From CAMLDH01 sp966250375 (GTDB lineage Bacteria; Pseudomonadota; Gammaproteobacteria; Burkholderiales; Burkholderiaceae_D): a stretch of DNA of 58,246 nt. The stretch's first letter is position 1; every line of letters begins with the position of its first letter. Positions 47,001-54,867 of this stretch are shown in pieces. A program made the translations under genes and the position numbers. The stretch covers positions 1 through 58,246 of the forward strand of contig CBINHE010000016.1 of NCBI GenBank assembly GCA_966250375.1. The letters are read 5' to 3'. Below the pieces are notes generated by a model. It searched no databases and was not told where the DNA came from. It was given only the letters and a program-made list of their open reading frames with translations.

Positions 47001-47888
47001 GTCAGGCACGAAGTCGAGGATATCGCCGTCGACGGCTTTTTAGCGAAGCCGGTCATCGCCTCCACACTGGTCGATACGCTCCTCTCGATATACGATGACA
47101 CGGCCCAGGTGCAACAACCGATCAAGACGGTAGAACGTCGTCGGCACGACGGATTACGTGTCCTGCTGGTAGAAGATAACCCGATCAACCAGCAGATTGC
47201 GGCCGAGTTATTAATCAGCGCGGGCATTACGGTGGAACTGGCCAACAACGGCCGCATTGCCGTCGAAAAGGTCGAATCCGGCAACAGCTACGACATCGTG
47301 CTGATGGATCTGCAAATGCCGGAAATGGACGGCTATGCAGCGACCGCTGCAATCCGGGCCAATCCCTCATGCGCCACATTGCCGATTTTGGCGATGACTG
47401 CGCATGTGATGGCAGAGGAACGCGCGTTTTGTCTGAAAGCCGGCATGAACGCTCACATCGCCAAGCCGATCGACCCGGATCTATTATTCGATACGCTAGC
47501 GCGCTGGGACCGCCGTCAAAGAACGGACGCGCCTGTGGTCGTGCCGTTACCGGACGACTGGATCGATACCAAGTCCACATTGCAGCGGGTTGGCGGCAAT
47601 ACCAACTTCTACAAAAAATTGTTAATCCAATTTGCCGCTATGCACGCACAGGATGCTGCATGCATCGAAGCGTTGCTGGCGGCAGGCGAACGCGAAGAAG
47701 CGAAACACAAGATCCACGCCATCAGGGGAGTCGCGGTCAATCTCGGCGCATCCAAGCTTGCCGAGATTGGCCGCGAGATTGAACATGCAATAGGTTCAAA
47801 ACAGGAGGATGCTGCAATGCTGCGTCGCCTCACGTCGGCCCTTGATGGGACTATTGCCGCAATAGAGAAAATAACGAAGCACCCGTGA
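41070..47888 (+). CDS. Giant hybrid histidine kinase with N-terminal kinase-like and AAA domains
   Basis: This protein has about 2272 aa. Order: Ser/Thr-kinase-like domain (1-275; HRD at 125-127, DFS at 146-148), AAA ATPase (Walker A GQSGTGKSS near 330, Walker B FLDDLQWAD near 457), helical region (700-1280), GAF (about 1310-1470), PAS (about 1500-1625), HisKA with H1651, HATPase (NLVGNAIKF near 1762), receivers with D1940 and D2080, and an HPt domain with H2216. The kinase-like part lacks the usual Asn five residues after HRD (Ile132) and has DFS for DFG, so it may be inactive. It should run an internal His-Asp-His relay, and the signal is unknown. The start at 41070 has no clear ribosome site; 40974 is an alternative. 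Confidence 0.88.
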   Translation: MLIPDYSIAEPVFSNSRSIIYRAIKTGCGQPALIKLACQGSSSDEFSESTRLEYNILQALGGEGALIPRALVECDSGPAIILDNFAGEPLDQYMADAPLDLDLFLCVALQLVEILGEIHRHDIVHRDINTKIILIEKKTHRVKLVDFSLATQLSRKHQPVVNPQMLEGTLAYMSPEQTGRMNRVIDYRTDFYSLGITLYRMLTGILPFTAPDAMGLVHCHIAQSPEPPQERNPEIPIAISQIVLKLLAKTAEERYQSAYGIKVDLLECERQWRTVRHIEGFSLGRHDISSRFLISQKLYGREAELTTLEAAFNRVGTGTKELVLVTGQSGTGKSSLVNEICKLVTQSHRSPGYFITGRCDQYNNSPYGVLILAFRQLARQLLTESTESIMRWRHDLIAALGANAQIIVELIPEIQLIIGPQPPVAAMAPNETQNRFNTIIRAFIDLFAKQEHPFSIFLDDLQWADSATLRLLQNLMTSDDLRYFLLICTCRGEEIAPDTPLAVMTEKICRTATTASRISLPPLTLAHVQELLAHTLHCTQEAALPLAKLVHAKTHGIPFFIRQLLHATYAARLIEFDAATGRWKWDTAQIQMMPITDNVVELMAENIRQLEPNAQELLKFAATLGNSFGFDSLALVSGMKRQELARHLRLMQQDGLIVRTGENPNAGQRYGSTAPTYMHDNGNLIYEFQHPRIQQAAYLLIPEAERTGMHRHVGRLMLEAMEAAKTEERLFDIVNHLNTASDLIDSTVERIELAWLNLRAGKKAAASIAYDMAEAYLSLGIQCVGTRETNWTQHYQLMFGLYFYHAQVLAATGKLSLAREAFLHLAERAQDICDKASVFEQYSIVLQNSGDAAQALRMVKSGLALFNIDFPEDPGLAAEEAERICSELTRAETIARFAGLPKAPVEDQLIGRLYDRCIISTYFTEPQNLGLVISRNVRHVLDHGITPEAGVALGWFAMFLGMSGKKMQSFEYGQFALDIMQKFEDPYFQGKTELLANGQSLCWKHSFQQNEAALENVFRLCHGNGDLQYASYAILSVYIASLAEGRDYRKILLNCQRWHDYCQKYVPLELGQAKIRLQAHQRLMGLEPIGIDVEQIIADYEGEKNSTDVSESMVELARTSVLFGDYVAAYAYCQRAEPLLAMGAAGNLPLMMMFYQAYAISAGRLYRTEHEPAAKETLAGVVETYLQHLKQLSDLSPNNCRSYYKIAEAEWAGARGDFDTAAGCHLQAIRHAREHGYVLLEAWANEFLGMLYRENDMQVAQAHFDEARRLYLDCAAAGKANMLPQRPRTVLSSIEVGAPAGIHPQQLDLATIMKVSQAISGEIVLEKLIERIMCIVVENAGAQHGTLLLNKDDALLVQATIHGSTVVVLHGTSADTDHEVNRSVVNYVARTCEPVVLDNAAADGPFMHDPWVVQHQPKSVLCIPLVNQGKLTGIIYLENGLVTGAFTPDRIAMLELISSQAAISLENALLYADLQREQTAIRELNETLEQRVVERTAEARYAHKRLIDMTEALPVVVFQFREQPNGERSFTFIGGNVQEILGVSAAEIFANTEARWGTTLPEDKAAIEPMLQETIEQRRSTDFTHRVMINGSIRWVYAYAKPQLVNGEWVWNGFWMDETDARKQREELRLAKEEAENAVRTKSLFLANMSHEIRTPMNAIIGLSHLALKAGLSARQHDYIAKIHHAGTSLLGIVNDILDFSKIEAGKLHLDNAGFRLEQTLDNVVTVVGQKVAEKGLELVFDIPPDVPHSLVGDTLRLEQILINLVGNAIKFTESGEVVVRIERLENTGNQAKLVFSVRDTGIGITPEQQQQLFQAFTQADGSTTRKYGGTGLGLTISKRLVELMGGTIWMESEAGAGSIFYFTSCFGLGDSVALRTLPEHLKGMHVLIADDNSSARRVLASHCANLLLTVKEAVSSEQAVAMVRQAAAAGDPFGLVLIDWAMSLNGADAVRTIRADTTLVSQPMIVLAGSASGKDSVRHEVEDIAVDGFLAKPVIASTLVDTLLSIYDDTAQVQQPIKTVERRRHDGLRVLLVEDNPINQQIAAELLISAGITVELANNGRIAVEKVESGNSYDIVLMDLQMPEMDGYAATAAIRANPSCATLPILAMTAHVMAEERAFCLKAGMNAHIAKPIDPDLLFDTLARWDRRQRTDAPVVVPLPDDWIDTKSTLQRVGGNTNFYKKLLIQFAAMHAQDAACIEALLAAGEREEAKHKIHAIRGVAVNLGASKLAEIGREIEHAIGSKQEDAAMLRRLTSALDGTIAAIEKITKHP

Positions 47889-47936
47889 GTTTTCATCCAC
47901 AATCGATTAGCAAACCAAGCCTGGGGAGACGCGAAT

Positions 47937-49496
47937 ATGAAAGAGCAATTACCTGTATTGATCGTGAATGACTTGCAGTCGATGCGCAATGCCATGAGAG
48001 ATGCCTTGCATGACATCGGTATCAATAAGGTTTTGCAGGCAATCAACGGCGTGGAGGCGATACGGATACTGAAAACGGAGAGAGTTTCCGCCGTTATCAG
48101 CGACTGGAAGATGCTAGGCTTGAACGGACTCGATTTGTTGCGCTGGATGCGCAATGATCCAGTGCTTGCCAGCCTACCTTTCATGATGGTGACATCGGAA
48201 AGCAGTCCGGCACAGATGCGCACTGCGATCAGCTCTGGCGCGTCGGAATATCTGGTCAAGCCATACACCATGCAGGATTTTGCCAACAAGGTAAAACGAC
48301 TGCTGGGCGGCTACCAGCACGAAATTCCGCTTGCGGCGCAGGCGAGCAACAAGGTACTTGGCTTGGCCGATACCGCCGAAGTGGAGCAGCGGATCGCCAG
48401 CTCCACCGTGCTGGTGGTGGACGACATGCAGATCAATCTCGATATGATTGCCGAGATTCTCAAAGACGATTATGCCGTCCAGACTGCATCGTCAGGCCTC
48501 GATGCGCTACAGATCACGCGCTCGTCGCAGCCGCCGGATCTGATTCTGCTGGATGTCATGATGCCCGGAATGGATGGTCACGAAGTGTGTCACAGATTGA
48601 AGGCAGATGCCATTACGCGCAATATCCCAATCATTTTCCTGACTAGCCAGGACAATGTCGACGAGGTGATACGTGGACTGGAAATCGGTGCTGTCGATTA
48701 CATCGTAAAGCCGGCCGAACCAGGTATTTTGAAAGCACGCATTCGCACTCACCTGCACCTGAAGTGGACACTCGCCAAACTGCTGGGGCAGAACGCAGCG
48801 CTGGCAGACTCGGCCAGGCTACGGGAAGATGTCGAGCGTATCACTCAGCACGACCTTAGAGATCCGGTCAAGTCCATCCTCGCGAGGACCAATGTGCTAC
48901 TGAACGATGGCCTCCTCAATGAAAGCCACATGCAATTGGCGAACCTGATTCGCACTGAAGCATGGCACGTGATCGATCTGCTCAACCAATCACTCAGTCT
49001 GTATCGAATGGAAAGCGGCACCTTTGTGTTTCAGCCGGAACCGGTGGATCTAGCGACGACGTTGTTGAGAGTGCGGCAAGAGATGCTGGCCGAATTTGCC
49101 AGCCTGAAGCTGGACATACGCCTGAGCGGCGAAGATGGCAGCGCTGCGGAACCGCGCCGCTACATTGCGCAAGGGGAGGAGGGATTGTGTTACTCATTGT
49201 TCGGCAACCTGATGCGAAATGCGGCCGAAGCTTCTCGCGAAGGCGGCTGCATCGACGTCATCTTTTCAATCGAGCCGCAAAATATCATGGTCTCGATGCG
49301 CAATGCCGGGCTGGTACCTGTGACGATACGCGAACGCTTTTTCAATAAATACGTCACGGCCGGCAAGACGCAAGGTTCTGGTCTCGGCACTTACAGCGCC
49401 AGGCTGGTTACGGAAGCGCAGGGCGGAACTATCGCCATGGACACCGATGAAGCCGAAGGCACTACTACCGTCACCGTGAGGCTGCCGAAGCGTTGA
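47937..49496 (+). CDS. REC-REC-histidine kinase protein
   Basis: This 519-aa protein has receiver 1 (1-125, D56 in ISDWKM, one acidic-pocket residue replaced in VLIVND), receiver 2 (130-260, D206 in LLDVMMPGMDG), a HisKA-like helix with H305 (ITQHDLRDPVKSI) and a HATPase domain (LFGNLMRNAAEAS, GSGLGTYSARLV). It follows the giant kinase by 48 bp in the same direction and is its obvious partner. It may accept phosphate from the HPt domain. No DNA-binding domain is present, so output goes elsewhere. Confidence 0.88.
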   Translation: MKEQLPVLIVNDLQSMRNAMRDALHDIGINKVLQAINGVEAIRILKTERVSAVISDWKMLGLNGLDLLRWMRNDPVLASLPFMMVTSESSPAQMRTAISSGASEYLVKPYTMQDFANKVKRLLGGYQHEIPLAAQASNKVLGLADTAEVEQRIASSTVLVVDDMQINLDMIAEILKDDYAVQTASSGLDALQITRSSQPPDLILLDVMMPGMDGHEVCHRLKADAITRNIPIIFLTSQDNVDEVIRGLEIGAVDYIVKPAEPGILKARIRTHLHLKWTLAKLLGQNAALADSARLREDVERITQHDLRDPVKSILARTNVLLNDGLLNESHMQLANLIRTEAWHVIDLLNQSLSLYRMESGTFVFQPEPVDLATTLLRVRQEMLAEFASLKLDIRLSGEDGSAAEPRRYIAQGEEGLCYSLFGNLMRNAAEASREGGCIDVIFSIEPQNIMVSMRNAGLVPVTIRERFFNKYVTAGKTQGSGLGTYSARLVTEAQGGTIAMDTDEAEGTTTVTVRLPKR

Positions 49497-49516
49497 TGTC
49501 AGCGAGCCTGTCTTTC

Positions 49517-49569
49517 CCACCGCGCCACACGCTCTTGCCCTGCGCAGAGGGCGGCGAGCGGCGCGGTGG
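49517..49569. terminator. Large hairpin between convergent genes
   Basis: CCACCGCGCC (49517-49526) and GGCGCGGTGG (49560-49569) form a perfect 10-bp stem, with a second inner pair of GCTC/GAGC and GCCCT/AGGGC. There is no T-run, so termination would need Rho or act through the structure alone. Confidence 0.4.
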
Positions 49570-49656
49570 ACAAGCCTGCGAGCGCCTCGCACATAAGAAT
49601 TCCGATACTCTCATATCAGCGCATAGACCAGTTTGCGAATGGTTCTTGCGCTGCGC

Positions 49657-52056
49657 TCATTGCCGTCTTCTTCCTCCATAGTTGTACTTGTCTTTATCTT
49701 GCTTCAATGGCGAATCATCCGCCGGCGTACCGCCAAAATGTGAGGCAATAGCAAGCACGGCATTGACCGAGCTGATCACGGCGGTTTCTGCCCATCCGCC
49801 GCAATACCCTACAGTGTCTCCTGCAAGGAAGACGCCGCTATGAGGTTTGTCGCCTTGGTGCGTAACGTCTAGATAGTGATGGTATAGCTCTTTTTGACTC
49901 TCTTCCTGGCCTGGACTGAGCATCTTGAAAGCGCCGTGCTGATTGTCCCTGGCTTGCCAATCGACACAATGGATTTCGCCATTGACCGGCACCAGGTTTT
50001 GGGCAAATTCAGGACTGACTTCCTGAATGACGTTCTTGCATTCCTCAAAACGCTTTTTGGGGCTCATTCCCTGCAACTTGATCGACGCATCCCCCCATGT
50101 ATAGCTGACGGCCACTATCCCATGATCGGTAAAGTCGTCGTAGTCCAAACAGAAAACGTTGCACGGTCCCCGGTCTGTCAAAATGACTTGTGGAATATCG
50201 GCACGTGGTTTTCCATTCTCGTCCAACCAGAATTTTTTTTCGGTACGGATGAACAACTTGGAAGAGCTAATCATGCGCAACTTTGGTATGGCGCTTGCAA
50301 CCTTCTTGTCGAGCAGAGCTGACGCAGGATTTGTCGACAGCAGCCCCGTGATGTGTTCCATCGCACGGGAAGTCGTAGCAACGACAACTGCGTCAAATTC
50401 CTCTTTTTCTTTGGAACCATCTCTGTGCTGAAATTCCAATGTCGGCTTACCGTCGGCTGATGAAATACCCGTGACTTTGGTGCTGAAACGAATGTACACA
50501 TCTTTCTGAAGCGAGACTTTCTTGCCATCAGGATCGGTAACTTCTGTCTTGTAAAACTTGTCCAAGGCCGCTGTCGTTCCCATTGGGAGAAGTTCCTGAT
50601 CGCTCTCCAGCTTATTAACCATCACGCGCAATATTTCGAGAAAACCTGAGGTGTAGAGCGGGCCAAGCCCTCCTGTGCCAATGCCCAACGCAGCAAATGC
50701 ATTCTTCTCGTCTTCCCCCCAATCAGCACCGGACTTTTTCATGCCATCCATTACCGCTGCATAAAAGCTTTCGTCCTTGTATTGATCGATATAGCTTTGC
50801 CAGATTTCTTCCTTTTTTTCAGTATCATGCGTTCGCCGTGCATCTTCCAACGGCGCCATCAGGCTTTCGGCAAATTTTTCGAAATCGCCTTTGACCTTTT
50901 TCAAAAGATCACTCTCGGGCGCTGGAGCCCCTGCAGGCCAATTGATGATCTCCCCGTCAAGAAACAGCTTGGTTGGCACTATGCCGGGATTCGGAAAAGC
51001 GGGGGCAGTCGTCTTGCCGTCAACATGTTTTGTCTCAACGCCGGCAACTTTGTTGAGAAGATAAAGCCAGCTTCTTCCTGTCCGGGGAAATCGCATTGCT
51101 CCCATTTCAGAAAATTCAGATGCTTGGCTACCATCCTCATTATGGTAATGGCGCGCCTCCAGCCTTCCTCCGATGTGATCCTCGGCTTCAAAGATGACAG
51201 GGCATAATCCCATCGCGAGGGCTTCCCTTGCAGCAATGGTCCCTGCCACACCGCTACCGATGATTGCAACCCTTTTTCCCCTCGCTTCCGGCGGCAAGCT
51301 GGCCAAACTGCCATCGATATTGCGATATTTGAGAATTTTTTTATAGTCCAGATCAATATCGACAAAAGATCTGTCCGGTTTTTTGGTCGCGATTGCTTCG
51401 ATATTGGCTTTTGCGTTGTCGCTCAAGAATGGAAATAAACCGTTACGAACTGCAGCATTTCTGTGGGTAAGCATCGAGTGCAGCCAGCTTATGGCAGGGC
51501 CGTGCAGCATATGATCCAAGAAGCGCTTTTTTTGCTCAGGGTCCAGATTCTGGAGAGCCTCGACACGCTCGTTTTCCGGCATATCGGCAAATGTCTCGGC
51601 TAGTCCGCACGCTTTCGCTTCTTCCAGTGTGAGGGCTGGGCTGATCTGCCCGCGCATTACAAGCTGGCCACCTATTATGTTTAACGCATCGACTTTTTGT
51701 TTGTCGCTAAGACAATTCCAATACTGATTTATTTCTCGTTGTAGCTGTGCCCGCTGTTCTCCTTTCGGGATATTGGCCAGCGTACGCAGATTTTTCAGTA
51801 TATGGGCTTCAAGAGATGCCCTCGAATCGGGCCAATCTCCTATCAGCTTTGTCTTTACATTTGGAAGTAGGCGATAGTTCTGGCTGTCTGGCCCCTTTTC
51901 AAACTTGGCAATGGTCGTGGGCGATACAACTCCCCCCGTATTTGTTTGCACTATTCTTGTTGGTAGTTGATTGTTTGATGAAGGTGATACTGCGGACCTG
52001 TGTAGTAAGTGAGAATCGCTTAAACAACGCCCCAGCCCCATGCAGTGATTTGCCAT
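49657..52056 (-). CDS. IaaM-like flavin amine oxidase with N-terminal extension, candidate effector
   Basis: This 799-aa protein has a FAD fold that begins only at residue 262 (KRVAIIGSGVAGTIAA, E290, GGR 296-298). Landmarks of tryptophan 2-monooxygenase and related amino-acid monooxygenases follow: EMGAMRFP with the substrate-carboxylate Arg322, GIGTGGLGPLYTSGFLEILR and a C-terminal FLAGDTVGYCGGWAETAV. The expected reaction is oxidative decarboxylation of an aromatic or basic amino acid to an amide. The first 260 residues have no counterpart in IaaM; they are polar at the start and then helical. AGGAG precedes ATG 52056. A CesT-type chaperone gene ends 22 bp upstream, so secretion into host cells is plausible. 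Confidence 0.82.
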   Translation of the reverse strand: MANHCMGLGRCLSDSHLLHRSAVSPSSNNQLPTRIVQTNTGGVVSPTTIAKFEKGPDSQNYRLLPNVKTKLIGDWPDSRASLEAHILKNLRTLANIPKGEQRAQLQREINQYWNCLSDKQKVDALNIIGGQLVMRGQISPALTLEEAKACGLAETFADMPENERVEALQNLDPEQKKRFLDHMLHGPAISWLHSMLTHRNAAVRNGLFPFLSDNAKANIEAIATKKPDRSFVDIDLDYKKILKYRNIDGSLASLPPEARGKRVAIIGSGVAGTIAAREALAMGLCPVIFEAEDHIGGRLEARHYHNEDGSQASEFSEMGAMRFPRTGRSWLYLLNKVAGVETKHVDGKTTAPAFPNPGIVPTKLFLDGEIINWPAGAPAPESDLLKKVKGDFEKFAESLMAPLEDARRTHDTEKKEEIWQSYIDQYKDESFYAAVMDGMKKSGADWGEDEKNAFAALGIGTGGLGPLYTSGFLEILRVMVNKLESDQELLPMGTTAALDKFYKTEVTDPDGKKVSLQKDVYIRFSTKVTGISSADGKPTLEFQHRDGSKEKEEFDAVVVATTSRAMEHITGLLSTNPASALLDKKVASAIPKLRMISSSKLFIRTEKKFWLDENGKPRADIPQVILTDRGPCNVFCLDYDDFTDHGIVAVSYTWGDASIKLQGMSPKKRFEECKNVIQEVSPEFAQNLVPVNGEIHCVDWQARDNQHGAFKMLSPGQEESQKELYHHYLDVTHQGDKPHSGVFLAGDTVGYCGGWAETAVISSVNAVLAIASHFGGTPADDSPLKQDKDKYNYGGRRRQ

Positions 52057-52078
52057 GATCGTACTCTCCTGATTCTTT

Positions 52079-52564
52079 TTATGTAAAACGCAAGTTTGTT
52101 CTATGCAACGCCAAGGGATGCGTCGATGGTCTGTTTTGCGTAGTGATTTGATGTACTGCATTTTCCAGAGTAAAGGGGTCTTCACGCCACGACTGAGCCT
52201 GGATCGAGAGCTGACTTAACCGATGCAACAGCGCATCGGGCGTTATTTCATCCATCCGCTCATATTGGGCCAGCAATACCCGCTCAGTATCCGGTGATAT
52301 AGCGAATACTGGCCCGTTACCTTTATATAAAAACAGGTTTTGCTTCAACAGTACTCGATATACGTCACTGTCGCGGCCTAGGGGCGGGGCACCAAAGTCG
52401 CAATAGATGAACATCAAATTCGGATCGGTTTTTTCACTGTAAATTAGCGAAAATTTGATGCCATTTACTTCGATCGGCCCTCCCTGCATGATGGCTGCAG
52501 GATTGCTAAGTTGGGATAATTCACAAAATTTTCCAATCAGATTTACATAACGGTGTTTACTCAT
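52079..52564 (-). CDS. CesT-family type III secretion chaperone
   Basis: This 161-aa acidic protein shows the class I chaperone pattern: YVNLIGKFCELSQL, a central GGPIEVNGIKFSLIY, CDFGAPPLGRDSDVYRVLLK, QNLFLYKGNGPVFAISPDTE, and a C-terminal helix with QAQSWREDP. These dimers bind the N-terminal segment of one effector and deliver it to the secretion ATPase. AAGGAG lies 10 nt before ATG 52564. Its position directly before the amine oxidase gene identifies the likely client. Confidence 0.75.
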   Translation of the reverse strand: MSKHRYVNLIGKFCELSQLSNPAAIMQGGPIEVNGIKFSLIYSEKTDPNLMFIYCDFGAPPLGRDSDVYRVLLKQNLFLYKGNGPVFAISPDTERVLLAQYERMDEITPDALLHRLSQLSIQAQSWREDPFTLENAVHQITTQNRPSTHPLALHRTNLRFT

Positions 52565-53025
52565 GGGATTGGGTCTCCTTGAAAGATACTGCGTGACACG
52601 GACCTTTTGCTATTGGTGAGCGTTGGCGTACGAGGAAGAATTTATGACAATGGAATTAGATAAACGACGGGAATAATTCATCTCCGGTAGCAATGAAGTT
52701 GTCGTTTTTCAGATGCCAAAATTTAGCGTAATTGTTCACACCGTTTTCCCTCGCCTCCTGTTAGCTAATTTAGCGCCGTATCTTTGCCGTATTCTTTTTG
52801 CCTTTTTATAAAGTATTGTCATTCCATGGGTAACGTTACGTTTCGCTTAGTTCCAGAAAAACCAGCAAAAAGCACCAAGCCCTCCGGTTGACGTGCTGAA
52901 ATCTTGGAAAACCTCAGCGATCGGTAATAATTGAAGGCATAAAATTGATACCCATGCTTTCAAGGGGGGAAGGAATGCCCACCATACGAGCGACGCCATG
53001 ATTTCCGGCTTCTTTGTAATGCAGA
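52565..53025. promoter_or_regulatory. Promoter region of the chaperone-oxidase pair, with a weak hrp-like site
   Basis: The 461 bp hold no supported gene. On the minus strand GGAACT (52854-52849), 15 bp and TTACCCA (52833-52827) resemble a hrp box with two mismatches in CCAC, but it lies about 260 bp before the start codon. The region is AT-rich. Confidence 0.3.
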
Positions 53026-54267
53026 CTACGCTTGGAGTCGCTCGAGATTTCTCCGCAAACGCGCCGTCATTGTTTCTTGCAATTCGATAGACAGAACCTG
53101 AGCGGCCGACTCGAAGCCATGCTCGATCCTTTGCAGCAAACTTCCCAGATACGTCGCAGCTTCATCCCGGCTGTCGAAGCCAAAGCGCACAACATCACCA
53201 AGAATTGCTTCGCGCGAAATGTCGGTACGGCCAAGCGAGAGCTGCATTGAAAGTGTCGTCGGTGTGTCCTCGTCAGGATTTGGCACGACGTCGAAGGCGG
53301 GAGACAAGCGCCAATGATTCTCTTGCGGCCGGAAGATGACCGCATGGTTGCGGGGATGATCGTCGTCGTTGCCGCATATGGCGTTGAACACCATGCGTCC
53401 GAATAACTCGATTCTGTCCTCTGCCGGAGCGCCGATCCTGCGCAATTCCTCAGCGAGTCGCGGATAGCTCCATTGCGTGGGGAGGGTATGGCCCGGATAC
53501 TCGGTCTGCAGGAGCGTTGCGCCGCTCAGCGCCATCAGGCGGTGATCCGCCTGGCGATCGAAGCGCAATATGCGCACCGCGCCCAAGCCTGCAGTGATCG
53601 GGTGGTAGACGGTTTCGGCGAAGTGTAGACCAGACTCTTTGCCCCAAGTCTGTGCAAAATGTTCAAGCAGCGGGATGTTGGCAATGTCGGACGGAAGATA
53701 GGGTTTGACCAGCCAATAGTCTTCGCCATCGCGGATCGTCGCCTTGGCCCTTGCACCGCCCACGCTAGGCGTCGCCAAGAGTCGCCGACGGAGTTTTGCA
53801 TCGACGGGTGGAGCGTGCTGGGCGATGGCGACAAGTTCCTGTGCAAGCACTTCCAAATCCGGCAGTCGGGGACTGGTGATGTGATCAACGGACGCCTTGC
53901 GGGTGCGTCCGATCGCCAGCGCACCCCAGCGTTCGGCATTGCTGCTGGCTTCCAGATACCGCCAATCTGGCGCATCCTCGGGAATGTCGTGTTGCCGGCG
54001 CAAGAGCGCTCGGCCCCACGCGTCCGGACTGGCGTCGCGCAGCGCGTCGTGCAAGCCGCGATACCGCGGGGCTACCCAGTCGTGGCCGGCACGAAACGGC
54101 AGGTTCACCGGATCGATGGCCCATGTCAGACCAGCGTCCACATAACTGGGCGCATAACGGAAGAGCCCGGTTTGGCCGGCCGTGTCGAATAGGTAGCGGC
54201 CGACGGTTATCCAGTCGCCGTTATCCGGGCGTTGCAGGTAAACGTATATCGGCCTAGAAGTAGTCAC
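53026..54267 (-). CDS. hipA: HipA-family toxin kinase
   Basis: This 413-aa protein has the HipA N1 domain, the Gly-rich phosphorylation loop TPSVGGARAKATI, the catalytic loop CGNDDDHPRNHAVI and the metal-binding LSPAFDVVPNPDED. HipA kinases phosphorylate aminoacyl-tRNA synthetases and cause dormancy. Start is GTG 54267 with GGAGAG 5 nt upstream, overlapping the antitoxin by 14 bp. All key residues are present, so it should be active when free of antitoxin. Confidence 0.88.
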   Translation of the reverse strand: MTTSRPIYVYLQRPDNGDWITVGRYLFDTAGQTGLFRYAPSYVDAGLTWAIDPVNLPFRAGHDWVAPRYRGLHDALRDASPDAWGRALLRRQHDIPEDAPDWRYLEASSNAERWGALAIGRTRKASVDHITSPRLPDLEVLAQELVAIAQHAPPVDAKLRRRLLATPSVGGARAKATIRDGEDYWLVKPYLPSDIANIPLLEHFAQTWGKESGLHFAETVYHPITAGLGAVRILRFDRQADHRLMALSGATLLQTEYPGHTLPTQWSYPRLAEELRRIGAPAEDRIELFGRMVFNAICGNDDDHPRNHAVIFRPQENHWRLSPAFDVVPNPDEDTPTTLSMQLSLGRTDISREAILGDVVRFGFDSRDEAATYLGSLLQRIEHGFESAAQVLSIELQETMTARLRRNLERLQA

Positions 54268-54580
54268 TATCGCTCTCCTTCGATGGCAGCCTCACGCGTT
54301 GTTTGGCATCCTTGCTCCACAACGTACTGGACGGCACCGGAGCCAGTTCGTCGAGAATTCCCAGGATCTGGAATGCCATCAGGTACAGCCCGACACCGGC
54401 GCCGGCGTCGCCGCGTTCAAGGCGGCGCAGGGTCGCCTCGGAAATTTCCATACGAGCACAAAGATCTGCCGCGCGGATACGCTGGAACATCCGCTGGGTG
54501 CGGATGGATAGACCCCAGACATGCAGGCGTTCCTGAATCAGCGTGGGCACTGCTTCCGGGTGAAGGTTCTTTTTAGGCAT
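54254..54580 (-). CDS. HipB-like XRE antitoxin
   Basis: This 108-aa protein has an XRE helix-turn-helix (RAADLCARMEISEATLRRLE, then GLYLMAFQILGILDELAPV). This is the type paired with HipA kinases in betaproteobacteria. It neutralises the kinase and represses its own promoter. ATG 54580 is preferred over a TTG four codons upstream. No strong ribosome site is seen. It lies before, and overlaps, the toxin gene. Confidence 0.8.
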   Translation of the reverse strand: MPKKNLHPEAVPTLIQERLHVWGLSIRTQRMFQRIRAADLCARMEISEATLRRLERGDAGAGVGLYLMAFQILGILDELAPVPSSTLWSKDAKQRVRLPSKESDSDYF

Positions 54581-54593
54581 TTTGACGCACAAT

Positions 54594-54632
54594 CATAGAT
54601 AGCGGTTTAACGAGTCTAAGCGATAGTCTATG
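54594..54632. promoter_or_regulatory. Possible HipB operator
   Basis: CATAGA (54594-54599) and TCTATG (54627-54632) are inverted arms, with AGATAGCG and AGCGATAG between them, directly upstream of the antitoxin gene. The site suits autoregulation but is not a recognised consensus. Confidence 0.35.
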
Positions 54633-54791
54633 ATGGTTGTATGCGCGTTGCAATCGTTTATCGCACAGCCCGTTGCTCCAGTAATGACACGCTCTCAATG
54701 CGCTGATAACGCCCTTGCTTTTTATCCGACTTACTCAATGCCACTAATAAACAGAGCTGCCAGCATAAAGAACATCTACGCGTCAACTGAT

Positions 54792-54819
54792 GGAACTATT
54801 TTCCCAGCGCGGCCACTTA
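54792..54819 (+). promoter_or_regulatory. Hrp box
   Basis: GGAACT (54792-54797), a 15-bp spacer and CCACTTA (54813-54819) match GGAACY-N15-CCACNNA exactly. It ends 48 bp before ATG 54868, a typical distance for a HrpL promoter. Confidence 0.6.
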
Positions 54820-54867
54820 TCAACATTCAAATTTAACAATTTTTCCATTTTGCCTGAAACGAAAAAC

